The translations under genes and the position numbers were made by a program. From contig DFMO01000003.1 of NCBI GenBank assembly GCA_002375695.1, positions 424,367-488,366 of the forward strand: a DNA stretch of 64,000 nt, given 5' to 3'. Shown here one piece after another: positions 1 to 8,568 of the stretch. The notes beneath the pieces were generated by a model. It saw nothing but the letters and a program-made list of their open reading frames with translations. It ran no database searches and had not been told where the DNA came from. Source of the stretch: Flavobacteriaceae bacterium UBA3591. Its GTDB lineage: Bacteria > Bacteroidota > Bacteroidia > Flavobacteriales > Flavobacteriaceae. Positions within the stretch are counted from its first letter, which is position 1, and every line of letters starts with the position of its first letter.

Positions 1-27
1 TTTGACAAAGTTCTATACTTTGTCAAA
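1..27 (-). terminator. Probable intrinsic terminator of pyk
   Basis: A perfect 10-bp inverted repeat (TTTGACAAAG and CTTTGTCAAA, 7-nt loop) lies 8 nt after the pyk stop on the minus strand. The T-run that should follow would be outside the window, so it could not be checked. Confidence 0.6.
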
Positions 28-35
28 GTTTAAAT

Positions 36-1466
36 TTACTTTACCTGCGACACTCGTAGCGTATTTACCATTCCCTTATCTACAATGGGCATAGCCGCAA
101 GATTGATTAAATAATCGCCCTTGTGAACAAAGCCACTTTCAAAAGCAATGCGGTTTACGTCTTCCACGGTTTCATCGGTACTTACGTATTTATCGTAATA
201 AAACGCCTTTACGCCCCAAAGTAAATTTAAGCGGGCCAGAATACGCTTGTTGCTGGTAAAGGCCAAAATATGCGCCGAAGGTCGCCAGGCCGAAATTTGA
301 AAAGCGGTATAACCACTATTAGTTAATGTGCAAATAGCTTCTGCTTCAATCTCATTGGCCATAAGTGCAGCGTGATAGCAGATAGATTTTGTAATGTATC
401 GGTTGGTCTTTATTTGTGGCGGCTCCTGTGGTACACGAATTAATTCAGAATTTTCTACGCTTTTTAATATTTTTGCCATTGTTTTTATCACGGCAACGGG
501 ATAATTACCCACGGAAGTTTCACCGGAAAGCATCACGGCATCGGCGCCGTCCATAACGCTGTTTGCCACGTCGTTCACTTCGGCGCGGGTTGGCGTTAGC
601 GAAGTTATCATCGTTTCCATCATTTGTGTAGCGATGATTACGGGAATGCGCGCGCGTTTTGCGGTTAGCACCAACTCTTTTTGGATTAAGGGTACCTCTT
701 CGGCTGGAACTTCTACACCCAGATCGCCACGGGCTACCATGAGGCCGTCGCAATAAGCAACAATCTTATCGATATTTGCTACTGCTTCGGGCTTTTCAAT
801 TTTGGCAATGATTGGTATTTTATATTCGCAATGCGCTTCAATCAAGGCTTGTAATTCTTTTAAATCTTCGGCGTGGCGCACGAAAGAAAGTGCCATCCAA
901 TCCACTTTTTGCTCGATGGCAAAAATGGCGTCTTGCTTGTCTTTAGTGGTTAAGGCAGGAAGCGAAATATTGGTATTGGGAAGGTTTACGCCTTTTTTAG
1001 AACGCAACGGGCCGCCTTGGATAACCATGACTTTCACTTCGTTTACGTTGTTGGTTTCTAAAACTTCAAAAATTAATTTTCCGTCGTCTAAAAGTACGCG
1101 TTCGCCTTTATTAACATCTTTCGGAAAATTGTCGTAATTCATATACACCTTTTTCCTATTGCCTTCAAACTCTTCGCCTGTACAAAAAAATAATTCGTCG
1201 CCTGGCTGTACAACCACTTCTTCTTTCATCATTCCCACTCTTAATTTAGGGCCTTGTAAGTCGGCCAAAATACCAACGTGCAGGTTTAATTCTTCAGACA
1301 GTTGGCGGATGGTGGTAATTGTTTTTTTAACAGTATTGTATTCGGCATGAGAAAAGTTTACTCTAAACACATCTACTCCTTCCAACATCATGTGTTTTAC
1401 AACTTCTCTCGACGCGGTAGATGGGCCTAAGGTGGCTACTATTTTGGTTCTTTTTTGTCTTAACAT
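36..1466 (-). CDS. pyk: Pyruvate kinase
   Basis: Cytosolic glycolytic enzyme that transfers phosphate from phosphoenolpyruvate to ADP, giving pyruvate and ATP. The 476-residue protein has the usual bacterial length. Visible are the N-terminal KIVATLGPS strand (res. 8-16), the active-site IEKPEA (223-228) with its catalytic Lys, the metal-binding MVARGDLGVE (243-252), TPTRAEVNDVAN (291-302) and SGETSVG (314-320), followed by the C-terminal domain. The ATG directly abuts the stop of the upstream IPExxxVDY gene (TAA-ATG with no gap), so the two are cotranscribed and probably translationally coupled, the usual flavobacterial pairing. Confidence 0.97.
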   Translation of the reverse strand: MLRQKRTKIVATLGPSTASREVVKHMMLEGVDVFRVNFSHAEYNTVKKTITTIRQLSEELNLHVGILADLQGPKLRVGMMKEEVVVQPGDELFFCTGEEFEGNRKKVYMNYDNFPKDVNKGERVLLDDGKLIFEVLETNNVNEVKVMVIQGGPLRSKKGVNLPNTNISLPALTTKDKQDAIFAIEQKVDWMALSFVRHAEDLKELQALIEAHCEYKIPIIAKIEKPEAVANIDKIVAYCDGLMVARGDLGVEVPAEEVPLIQKELVLTAKRARIPVIIATQMMETMITSLTPTRAEVNDVANSVMDGADAVMLSGETSVGNYPVAVIKTMAKILKSVENSELIRVPQEPPQIKTNRYITKSICYHAALMANEIEAEAICTLTNSGYTAFQISAWRPSAHILAFTSNKRILARLNLLWGVKAFYYDKYVSTDETVEDVNRIAFESGFVHKGDYLINLAAMPIVDKGMVNTLRVSQVK

Positions 1467-1958
1467 TTAATCGAAAATTAAATTGTTTTTAGATTTTATA
1501 TTATCAATTTCTACTGAATAGGCAGAAATAACTTGTTTTATTTCGTTTAATTCTGAAAGTATCTTTTTTAGAGGTACAGTTTCAAAATCTGAATAAATTT
1601 TTAAGAAATAATCTACTTGTTTTAATTCGGGTAATAAGTAATGCACTCTTGATTTTTCAGTAATTAATTCGGCAAACAACCCCCCAGAACTTTGTAAACT
1701 TGCTCCAACCGATTTGCATTTATTTGCAACTAAGTAAAAGTGAGTGTACTTGTGCATATCTTCAAACTCAAAGAGTGGAAATGTAATTAATAAGCCTTCG
1801 GTTGAAAAATCTAAATCTCTTTGTTTGCGGTGCAGTTTCATGTTGAGATGGCGGTTTAATAAGTATGCCACCTTATAATCTTCTTCACTGCAATGTATTG
1901 CTATAAGTGTAAAAGGTTCTTCAAAATCGTCGTCTAAAATTAATTTGTGATTCGCCAT
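1467..1958 (-). CDS. IPExxxVDY family protein
   Basis: Small 163-residue protein of the Bacteroidota-specific IPExxxVDY family; function unknown. The name-giving motif is present as LPELKQVDYFLK (res. 109-120), with Leu replacing the Ile. It is acidic near the N terminus and shows no signal peptide or membrane segment, so it is probably cytosolic. It ends immediately before pyk and is separated by 130 nt from rnc upstream; a -7 box (TATTTTTG on the minus strand, 2009-2016) lies in that gap, so an IPExxxVDY-pyk unit can have its own promoter. Confidence 0.9.
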   Translation of the reverse strand: MANHKLILDDDFEEPFTLIAIHCSEEDYKVAYLLNRHLNMKLHRKQRDLDFSTEGLLITFPLFEFEDMHKYTHFYLVANKCKSVGASLQSSGGLFAELITEKSRVHYLLPELKQVDYFLKIYSDFETVPLKKILSELNEIKQVISAYSVEIDNIKSKNNLIFD

Positions 1959-2008
1959 TTAACTTATAAAACTGAGGATGATTAAAACTTAATACTTATC
2001 ACCACATG

Positions 2009-2016
2009 CAAAAATA
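2009..2016 (-). promoter_or_regulatory. -7 promoter box for IPExxxVDY-pyk
   Basis: Minus strand reads TATTTTTG, a full match to the Bacteroidota TAnnTTTG box, about 50 nt before the start at 1958. A TTTG lies only 14 nt further upstream, short of the usual 17-23, so the -33 assignment is uncertain. Confidence 0.45.
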
Positions 2017-2088
2017 CGCAACTTTAAATGCAAAAGCTAAGATAGCTAGTTGCTAATAGTAAATTTGACAGAAATATAACGTTTGAAG

Positions 2089-2832
2089 TTAAGGTTTTTC
2101 TGAATCGACCTTAATTTTAAGTTTGTAAAATGCGCGTTTGGCAGCTCTTTCTTCGGCTTTTTTCTTTGAAGTGGCGCGGGCTTTGGCTACAACTTCGTCT
2201 TCCAGTTTTAACCGTACGGCAAAATGTTTTAATTCGTCTTTACCCGTATCTTCGTAAATTTCGAAATTAAATTGCTTTTTGTTTTTTTGGCACCACTCAA
2301 TAAAAAGGCTTTTGTAGCTAATAACCTTTCCTTCTAGTTTTTTAATATCTACGTAGGGTTTAATTACTCTTTTTTGAATAAACTTTTCACAATATTTAAA
2401 TCCGCGATCTAAGTAAATTGCACCAACCAAGGCTTCAAAAACGTTTCCGTAAATATTACCGCTAAATTGTTGGGTTGGGATGGTTGTTCTTAAAAATTTC
2501 ACCAAGTTTAAATCGCGGCCTAATTCGTTTAAATGTTCCCTACTTACTACTTTACTGCGCATTTTTGTGAGATAACCTTCGTTACCATTGGGTACTTTTT
2601 TAAACAAATGAGCTGCAATTACTGCACCTAGCATAGCGTCGCCTAAAAACTCGAGCCGTTCGTAATTTTGCGGTAACCCACTGGGGTTTTTTGCGTTAGT
2701 TGAACGGTGTGTAAATGCGGTTTGGTAAATGGCTAAATTTTTTGGCTTAAACCCTAATATTTTCTTTAGGGAATTAAAAAATTCCCCGTTTCGTTCTGGA
2801 CGGGAAGAAAATATGTTTTTAATAGAAGCCAT
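2089..2832 (-). CDS. rnc: Ribonuclease III
   Basis: Endonuclease that cleaves double-stranded RNA in rRNA processing and mRNA turnover. The 247-residue protein has an N-terminal RNase III domain with the signature ERLEFLGDA (res. 58-66), whose acidic residues bind Mg2+, and a C-terminal double-stranded-RNA-binding domain (about 178-245) ending in a Lys/Ala-rich helix. It starts 8 nt after the fabF stop, in the acpP-fabF-rnc order common in Flavobacteriia. Confidence 0.96.
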   Translation of the reverse strand: MASIKNIFSSRPERNGEFFNSLKKILGFKPKNLAIYQTAFTHRSTNAKNPSGLPQNYERLEFLGDAMLGAVIAAHLFKKVPNGNEGYLTKMRSKVVSREHLNELGRDLNLVKFLRTTIPTQQFSGNIYGNVFEALVGAIYLDRGFKYCEKFIQKRVIKPYVDIKKLEGKVISYKSLFIEWCQKNKKQFNFEIYEDTGKDELKHFAVRLKLEDEVVAKARATSKKKAEERAAKRAFYKLKIKVDSEKP

Positions 2833-2840
2833 TAAATGTT

Positions 2841-4094
2841 TTAGGCATCAAGTTTTTTAAACAGTATACAAGCGTTGTGCCCTCCAAACCCAAAGGTATT
2901 ACTCATTGCTACTTTAATATCGCGTTTTTGAGCTACGTTTAAGGTAAGGTTTAAAGACGGATCTATTTTATCATCTACTGTTGTATGATTAATAGTTGGT
3001 GGAACAACACCGTGTTCCATTGCCAAGATAGAGGCAATCGCCTCAATTGCTCCGGCTGCACCTAAAAGGTGACCCGTCATGGATTTTGTTGAGTTTATAT
3101 TAATGTCTTTTGCGTGTTCGCCAAAAACACTAACAATCGCTTTTAATTCGGCAACATCGCCCAAGGGCGTAGAAGTTCCATGTGTATTAATGGCGTCTAC
3201 GTCTTCAGGTTTTAAGTTAGCGTCGCGTAAGGTGTTAAGCATAACGCGTTCTACGCCTATACCATCTGGGTGAGGTGCGGTCATATGGTATGCATCGCTA
3301 CTCATACCGCCTCCTACAACTTCGGCATAAATTTTTGCGCCTCGTTTTTTTGCATGCTCGTACTCTTCGAGAATTAAGGCGCCTGCTCCTTCGCCTAATA
3401 CAAACCCATCTCGGGTTGCATCAAACGGGCGCGAGGCTGTCTCGGGGCTATCGTTACGTGTAGATAGGGCGTGCATAGCATTAAAGCCGCCCATTCCGGC
3501 AAGGGTTACTGCAGCTTCACTTCCACCTGTTACAATTACATCGCAATGCCCTAGACGTATATAGTTAAGAGCATCAATTAATGCATTTGCAGATGAGGCG
3601 CAAGCAGAAACTGTTGTATAGTTTGGCCCCATAAAGCCGTGTTTGATAGAGATATTACCTGGGGCAATATCGGCAATCATTTTAGGGATAAAGAAGGGGT
3701 TGAAACGAGGTGTTCCATCCCCTTCTGCAAAGTTTATTACTTCATTTTGAAAAGTTTCTAACCCGCCAATGCCGGCACCCCAAATTACACCTACTCGAAA
3801 TTTATCAACTTCGTTTAGGTCTATTCCTGCATCCTTAATTGCTTCGTCTGAAGAAACAAGGGCATACTGGGCAAATCGGTCTAATTTTCGGGCCTCTTTC
3901 CTGTCAAAATGGTCTTCTGCGTTGAAATTCTTCAATTCGCAAGCGAATTTTGTTTTGAACTTTTCAGCATCAAAATACGTTATTGGACCACAACCACTTT
4001 TACCACTACTAAGTGAATTCCAATATTCTTCAATATTGTTGCCAATAGGGGTAAGGGCGCCAAGACCGGTAACTACAACTCGCTTTAATTCCAT
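2841..4094 (-). CDS. fabF: Beta-ketoacyl-ACP synthase II
   Basis: Condensing enzyme of type II fatty acid synthesis; it joins malonyl-ACP to acyl-ACP with loss of CO2. The 417-residue protein has the full Cys-His-His triad: Cys165 in TVSACASSAN, His305 in NTHGTSTP and His342 in KSMTGHLLGAAG. Length and motifs fit FabF rather than FabB or FabH. It follows its partner acpP by 10 nt and precedes rnc by 8 nt. Confidence 0.97.
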   Translation of the reverse strand: MELKRVVVTGLGALTPIGNNIEEYWNSLSSGKSGCGPITYFDAEKFKTKFACELKNFNAEDHFDRKEARKLDRFAQYALVSSDEAIKDAGIDLNEVDKFRVGVIWGAGIGGLETFQNEVINFAEGDGTPRFNPFFIPKMIADIAPGNISIKHGFMGPNYTTVSACASSANALIDALNYIRLGHCDVIVTGGSEAAVTLAGMGGFNAMHALSTRNDSPETASRPFDATRDGFVLGEGAGALILEEYEHAKKRGAKIYAEVVGGGMSSDAYHMTAPHPDGIGVERVMLNTLRDANLKPEDVDAINTHGTSTPLGDVAELKAIVSVFGEHAKDININSTKSMTGHLLGAAGAIEAIASILAMEHGVVPPTINHTTVDDKIDPSLNLTLNVAQKRDIKVAMSNTFGFGGHNACILFKKLDA

Positions 4095-4104
4095 AGAAGA
4101 ACTC

Positions 4105-4338
4105 TTATTTTGCTGCTTCTATATAGGAAATTGCTTGACCAACTGTAGCGATATTTTCCGCTTGGTCATCTGGAATTTGGATATCAAATTCTTTTTCAAA
4201 TTCCATAATAAGCTCAACCGTATCTAGGGAGTCTGCTCCTAAGTCGTTAGTGAAGCTCGCTTCGTTTACAACTTCGTTTTCGTCTACACCTAATTTGTCT
4301 ACGATTATCGCTTTTACTCTTGATGCAATGTCTGACAT
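4105..4338 (-). CDS. acpP: Acyl carrier protein
   Basis: Carrier of growing acyl chains in fatty acid synthesis. The 77-residue acidic protein has the phosphopantetheine site GADSLDTVEL, with Ser37 as attachment residue. It is the first gene of the minus-strand acpP-fabF-rnc cluster and faces purN across a divergent promoter region. Confidence 0.97.
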   Translation of the reverse strand: MSDIASRVKAIIVDKLGVDENEVVNEASFTNDLGADSLDTVELIMEFEKEFDIQIPDDQAENIATVGQAISYIEAAK

Positions 4339-4370
4339 AATTCTTAATTTTTAAATTTAATTACAAGTGG

Positions 4371-4378
4371 CAAAAATA
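4371..4378 (-). promoter_or_regulatory. -7 promoter box for acpP-fabF
   Basis: Minus strand reads TATTTTTG, matching TAnnTTTG, 32 nt upstream of the acpP ATG. No clear TTTG -33 box was found at the usual spacing, only a T-rich stretch. Confidence 0.45.
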
Positions 4379-4478
4379 AAATATTTTAATTGAAAATACC
4401 ATTTAAAGTAGAAAATGTGCTTTCAACTTCAATTGCACCTTTATAATTGTAATTTTTTTGGAAACCAATTTAAACATT

Positions 4479-4513
4479 TTTGGGCGAAGTAAAAGCCTAT
4501 TACCTTACTTTTG
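4479..4513 (+). promoter_or_regulatory. Promoter of purN
   Basis: TTTG (4479-4482), a 23-nt spacer, then TACTTTTG (4506-4513): a full match to the Bacteroidota housekeeping promoter. It decides the purN start, because an upstream in-frame start at 4480 would lie inside the promoter. Confidence 0.6.
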
Positions 4514-4566
4514 TTGTTTTATTTGAAATATCTTCTTTCAAGAATTTTTTTTTGAAAATATACATA

Positions 4567-5136
4567 ATGAAGCGTATCGTAATATTTGCATCTGGTAGTG
4601 GTACCAATACCGAAACTATAATTAAGCACTTTCAACAAACACAATTTGCTAGCGTTGTGCGCGTATTTTCAAATAAAAAGAACGCAAAAGTGCTGGAAAG
4701 AGCTAAAAAATTAAATGTTCCATCAAGCTATTTTTCTAAAGATGAATTGACTGCGCCAGAAGGTATTTTAAAAAGTTTAAAAGAAATTGACCCACATATT
4801 ATTGTATTGGCGGGTTTTTTACTGAAGTTCCCCGAAATTATTCTAAAATCATTTCCTAATAAGGTAATAAATATCCACCCTGCATTACTCCCCAAATACG
4901 GCGGAAAAGGCATGTACGGTAAATTTGTTCACGAGGCTGTTGTTAATAATAAAGAAAGCGAAAGCGGAATTACCATACATTATGTAAATGAGAACTATGA
5001 TGAAGGCGCAATTATTAAACAGAAAAAAGTACAGCTTTCAGATTCTGAAACCCCCGAAACGGTCGCCGAAAAAATTCACGATTTAGAGCATAAATGGTTT
5101 CCGAAAGTAATTGAAGAAATACTACGCCATGGCTAA
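4567..5136 (+). CDS. purN: Phosphoribosylglycinamide formyltransferase
   Basis: Purine biosynthesis enzyme that formylates GAR using 10-formyltetrahydrofolate. The 189-residue protein starts MKRIVIFASGSGTN and has the catalytic set Asn102 and His104 in INIHPALLPK, with Asp145 in ENYDEG. The ATG at 4567 was preferred over the in-frame start at 4480 because it gives the family's normal N terminus and lies after the promoter. Its last 8 nt overlap rnhA. Confidence 0.95.
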   Translation: MKRIVIFASGSGTNTETIIKHFQQTQFASVVRVFSNKKNAKVLERAKKLNVPSSYFSKDELTAPEGILKSLKEIDPHIIVLAGFLLKFPEIILKSFPNKVINIHPALLPKYGGKGMYGKFVHEAVVNNKESESGITIHYVNENYDEGAIIKQKKVQLSDSETPETVAEKIHDLEHKWFPKVIEEILRHG

Positions 5137-5761
5137 AAAACAAAAATTTTACGTAGTCTGGTACGGCAATCCCGCAGGTATTTTTGGCAGTTGGGAGGAG
5201 TGCAAACGTTCTATTCAAGGCGTAAAGGGCGCACAATTCAAAAGTTTCGAGACTTTTGCCGAGGCCAAAAAAGCCTACAATAAAGAATATGCCGATTATA
5301 AAGGTAAAAAGTCGAAAAAGACACTTTCAAAAGAGCAGCTTCAAAAAATTGGCGAGCCCAACCTGTATTCCATTGCTGTAGATGCAGCAAGTAGTGGCAA
5401 CCCTGGAACGATGGAATACCGCGGGGTTGATACCCAAACGCACAAACAACTTTTCCACCAAGGGCCATTTCAACAAGGTACTAATAATATTGGTGAGTTT
5501 TTGGCACTTGTACATGGCTTGGCTTTTTTAAAGAAAAACAACAGCGACCGCATTATTTATAGCGATTCACGAATAGCGATGGGCTGGGTAAAAAAGAAAA
5601 AGTGCAACACAAAGTTAAAGCGTACCGCGAAAAATAAAGCGTTATTTGAATTGGTTGCACGTGCCGAAAACTGGCTTAAAACCAATAAATACGAAACGAA
5701 AATCGTGAAATGGGAAACCAAGGCTTGGGGTGAAATTCCTGCGGATTTTGGGAGAAAATAG
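5129..5761 (+). CDS. rnhA: Ribonuclease H (viroplasmin-domain type)
   Basis: Degrades the RNA strand of RNA-DNA hybrids. The 210-residue protein starts with a caulimovirus-viroplasmin-type hybrid-binding domain (about res. 6-48, FYVVWYGNPAGIFGSW), then a basic linker, then an RNase H fold with acidic residues Asp85 (VDAAS), Glu123 (GEFLA), Asp146 (YSDS) and Asp206 (PADF). The ATG at 5129 overlaps the purN stop by 8 nt; a TTG at 5111 is also in frame but less likely. A diverged second copy of its last ~30 codons lies at 8386-8478, beyond the protease cassette. Confidence 0.93.
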   Translation: MAKKQKFYVVWYGNPAGIFGSWEECKRSIQGVKGAQFKSFETFAEAKKAYNKEYADYKGKKSKKTLSKEQLQKIGEPNLYSIAVDAASSGNPGTMEYRGVDTQTHKQLFHQGPFQQGTNNIGEFLALVHGLAFLKKNNSDRIIYSDSRIAMGWVKKKKCNTKLKRTAKNKALFELVARAENWLKTNKYETKIVKWETKAWGEIPADFGRK

Positions 5762-5858
5762 TTAATGTTTTAAATTATGATTGTTTTTTTTAATATTTTA
5801 ACTTAAAATTTTAATTGCATAACTCCCCAGAAAAGTTTAACCCTTAAATTTTTTAGTT

Positions 5859-7743
5859 ATGAAAACAATTACCCCCCCCCCTCCCCTCCCTCAGTATCGT
5901 AAAAAGATGCCTGTTTTTCCTCTTATTTTTAGTTAGTTTTTCTTTAGTGGCCCAAGAAGAAGATAAATTGGGCTGTGGCACTGCAACTATAGAGGATGCA
6001 TACCTCCGCGACCCATTTTATGGGAATAGTAAAGCGCTTTTGGATATTTTACGGGAAGCTGGATATGATATGCCAGAAGATTATTTAGATAACTTAGACA
6101 CCTATGGTAATTATATAGGAAGAAATAAAGATTATAGTAATAAAGCTTCGGCACCAGTGTTGAGAGAAATTCCCATTAAGGCTTGGGTTTGGAGAAACTA
6201 TAACGGTTCTGGTAATATTAGCTTCTCACAAGTCAATCAGGTAATAGATGGCCTGAATCAATTATTTTCAAACAACACTAATATAAGATTTTATCTTCTT
6301 TGCGAAATTTCAGAGATGAACAATAGTGATATTGCTAATGATGGGGATCAATACTTCGATCAAATGTGTTTGTATTATAAAGAGTCAGGGGCTATTAATG
6401 TCCATTTTATTATTGATAGTAATAGCAATTGGGGAGGTAAGGCACATTTTCCTAACGACAGTACCGTAGGGTTAAGATATACTTGTGCTATTGAACAGCA
6501 TAGTGTATCTGAAATGGGGGCCATTTTGGCTCATGAAATTGGCCATACATTGGGATTATATCATACCCATAGTGCGGGTAGAAGTTGGAGCCATTCCAAC
6601 AATGGGGGTTGTGGTGATTGTCATCAAGAATCCGTTAGTAGATCAAGAAGGCAGGAAATAGGATGTATAGGGACTTATAATGAATTAAAATGTGATGTTA
6701 ACGGAGATTTTTTATGTGATACCGCGGCCGATCCTGAATTAAGCGGCTTAATCCATACTGTAGGAAATGACCCCTGTGTTTATAATAGTGCAATTGGCGG
6801 AACAGATAATTGGGGTGAGATTTGGACTCCGAATACGTCTAATATAATGAGTTATTCAAATTTAGATTGTTTTGAGTACTTCTCCCCGTTACAAGTTGGC
6901 AAAATGAATTACTATTATACCCAAATCGGTATTAGCTATCCTTTTTATTCAATCAATGGTTCCAATTATGTATGTAATGGACAGACAGGTTATTATTCTG
7001 TAGCCAGTCTGCCGGGTGTGACCAGCTATACTTGGGAAACTTCGAGTAATTTGCCCATTACAAGCGGTCAAGGTACAAATAGTATAACAGTACAGGCGAC
7101 AGATAATTATGGAGGATATGTAAAAGTCAGTCCTGGTTGTGGCTATAATTCACGAAGTAGGTCAATATGGAAATTCTATGATCTTGAAATAGATGGGTAT
7201 GATACCGCTTGTGCACAAGGAGGTTTTGATTATAATTATACCATCCCGCCTCTTTATGGCGCAAGTTATACTTGGAGCATTACGAATGGAACCATAAATT
7301 ATGGACAGGGTACCACTACGGTCAATATAAGTCTTACGCCCCATTCTTCTAACCAAACTTGGCTTTCCTTGAATATAAACGGAGTTTGTGCTTCAACTGT
7401 TTACAAACATAAAATAATTAACCATGGGGATCCTCCGCCACCTGCCGAACAATGTTTTGCTCAACAAGATCGCCCACATAATAATCAAAATCAGGAAGAT
7501 ATTGTAAATGATGAAGTAAAGCTTTATCCCAACCCAGCCAATTCAAACGTAACCGTCTTTTGGCCTTCACAAAAATCATATAGTTTGGTCTTGAGGGATG
7601 TTCATGGAAAGATACTCTTGGAAGAAAATAATATTACTGAAAATCAATTTGATTTAAATCTGGTAAATTACCCAAAGGGAATCTACTTTATCTATCTAAT
7701 AACGGAGTATAATATCATAATAAAAAAATTAATCATAAAATAA
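5859..7743 (+). CDS. Secreted zinc metalloprotease with T9SS tail, frameshifted at a C10 tract
   Basis: Probable secreted metzincin-type protease. The long open frame begins without ATG; in-frame codons before residue GTG 5947 encode a good signal peptide (SIVKRCLFFLLFLVSFSLVA, ending VAQ). The only ATG (5859) is one frame off: as read it gives a 25-residue peptide stopping at 5936. With nine instead of ten C at 5872-5881, one 628-residue protein results. The zinc site HEIGHTLGLYH is at about 6532-6564 and the likely Met-turn IMSYS near 6845, resembling the M43 (pappalysin-like) family. PKD-like beta domains follow, then a T9SS type A sorting domain from KLYPNPANS to the Lys-rich end. Sequencing error and phase variation cannot be told apart here. 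Confidence 0.85.
5872..5881 (+). repeat. Poly-C tract (10 C) at the 5' end of the protease gene
   Basis: Ten consecutive C start 13 nt after the ATG at 5859 and are followed by further C-rich sequence to 5890. With 9 C (or 12) the ATG reads through the signal peptide into the protease; with 10 C it stops after 25 codons. This is the layout of a slipped-strand contingency tract. Confidence 0.8.
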
Positions 7744-7750
7744 TATAGCT

Positions 7751-8296
7751 ATGAAAACACTTATTTTAATATTGACGATTAGCATTTCGTTTATTGCTTG
7801 TGATAAAGACAATAATACGTCAGAAGGATTTCCAACAACATACAATCTTAATTTTGAATTATTAAGGGCAGACGGAAGCATGTATGAGAATGGCGAAGTA
7901 GAAATCACCAATAATACATACCTTGCTACGCTAACAGACCTCACCGACGGCCAATATTCTTTTTTGGGAATGGGCATCATAGACACGGAGGTAACCCAAG
8001 GAACAACCAAAACCCTTTATGGAACTCCCTGCGGCGGGCCCAATTGTGTTTCCGCATTTGCATCAATTGAATTCGCCTCCGGCGCTGAAAGCAAAAACGT
8101 GGATGGCCCCATTCCTCACGAAAAAGACAAATTTTGGTTGTTGCGTTATACTAATGAAGATATAGATACGCTTCGTATTCACGATGTACAGACCGTAAAT
8201 CCTTATAAAAGAGTTTTTACTTTTTTCGTCAATGAACAACCCGTAGAGGCTACCAATTTCATCTATGATGAATACGCAATTACAATACAAAAATAG
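7751..8296 (+). CDS. Hypothetical lipoprotein next to the metalloprotease
   Basis: Protein of 181 residues with a lipoprotein signal peptide: hydrophobic MKTLILILTISISFIAC, with Cys17 as lipidation site and an acidic DKDNN following. The rest looks beta-rich, with a possible carboxypeptidase-regulatory-like start (LNFELLRADGSMYENGEVEI) and a CGGPNC motif. I do not recognise the family. It starts 7 nt after the protease stop, so the two form an operon; a role as protease partner, inhibitor or substrate anchor is only inferred from position. A terminator follows. Confidence 0.75.
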   Translation: MKTLILILTISISFIACDKDNNTSEGFPTTYNLNFELLRADGSMYENGEVEITNNTYLATLTDLTDGQYSFLGMGIIDTEVTQGTTKTLYGTPCGGPNCVSAFASIEFASGAESKNVDGPIPHEKDKFWLLRYTNEDIDTLRIHDVQTVNPYKRVFTFFVNEQPVEATNFIYDEYAITIQK

Positions 8297-8329
8297 CGAG
8301 AATAGGAAATATTAATATTCAATATTATA

Positions 8330-8366
8330 AGACCTTTCAGCCTTAAAAACTGGAAGGTTTTATTTT
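8330..8366 (+). terminator. Terminator after the protease-lipoprotein operon
   Basis: ACCTTTCAG pairs with CTGGAAGGT (one G-T pair) around a 9-nt loop, followed by a T-rich tail. It lies 33 nt after the lipoprotein stop. Confidence 0.65.
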
Positions 8367-8385
8367 GAACTTTTCTGTGTTTCCA

Positions 8386-8478
8386 AACGGGCTCAAAACA
8401 AATAATTACGATACTAAAATCGCAAAATGGGAAACTAAGGCTTGGGGGGAGATTCCTGCAGATTTTGGGCGGAAGTGA
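8386..8478 (+). pseudogene. Remnant of an rnhA 3' end
   Basis: These 31 codons, including a TGA stop, match the last 31 codons of rnhA (5669-5761): 26 of 30 residues agree (for example KWETKAWGEIPADFGRK), while most nucleotide changes are in third positions. The homology stops abruptly at about 8386 and there is no start. The pattern means the fragment diverged as a working gene before truncation, so it is more likely the stump of another rnhA allele than a decayed local copy. It marks the right edge of the protease cassette. Confidence 0.85.
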
Positions 8479-8538
8479 AACCTACAATAAGAATCTTTCA
8501 AAGCTGTTAAAAGCTCATTCTTTTATAATTAATTTGAT

Positions 8539-8546
8539 TAAATTTG
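8539..8546 (+). promoter_or_regulatory. -7 promoter box for the PfkB kinase gene
   Basis: TAAATTTG matches TAnnTTTG, 22 nt before the ATG at 8569 and after the rnhA remnant. No -33 TTTG at proper spacing is evident. Confidence 0.45.
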
Positions 8547-8568
8547 CACCCTCTTTAAAAATCCCTTT

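Noticed and set aside
4480..4566. N-terminal extension of purN
   Set aside because: The start would lie in the promoter (4479-4513) and the extra 29 residues do not fit the family N terminus.
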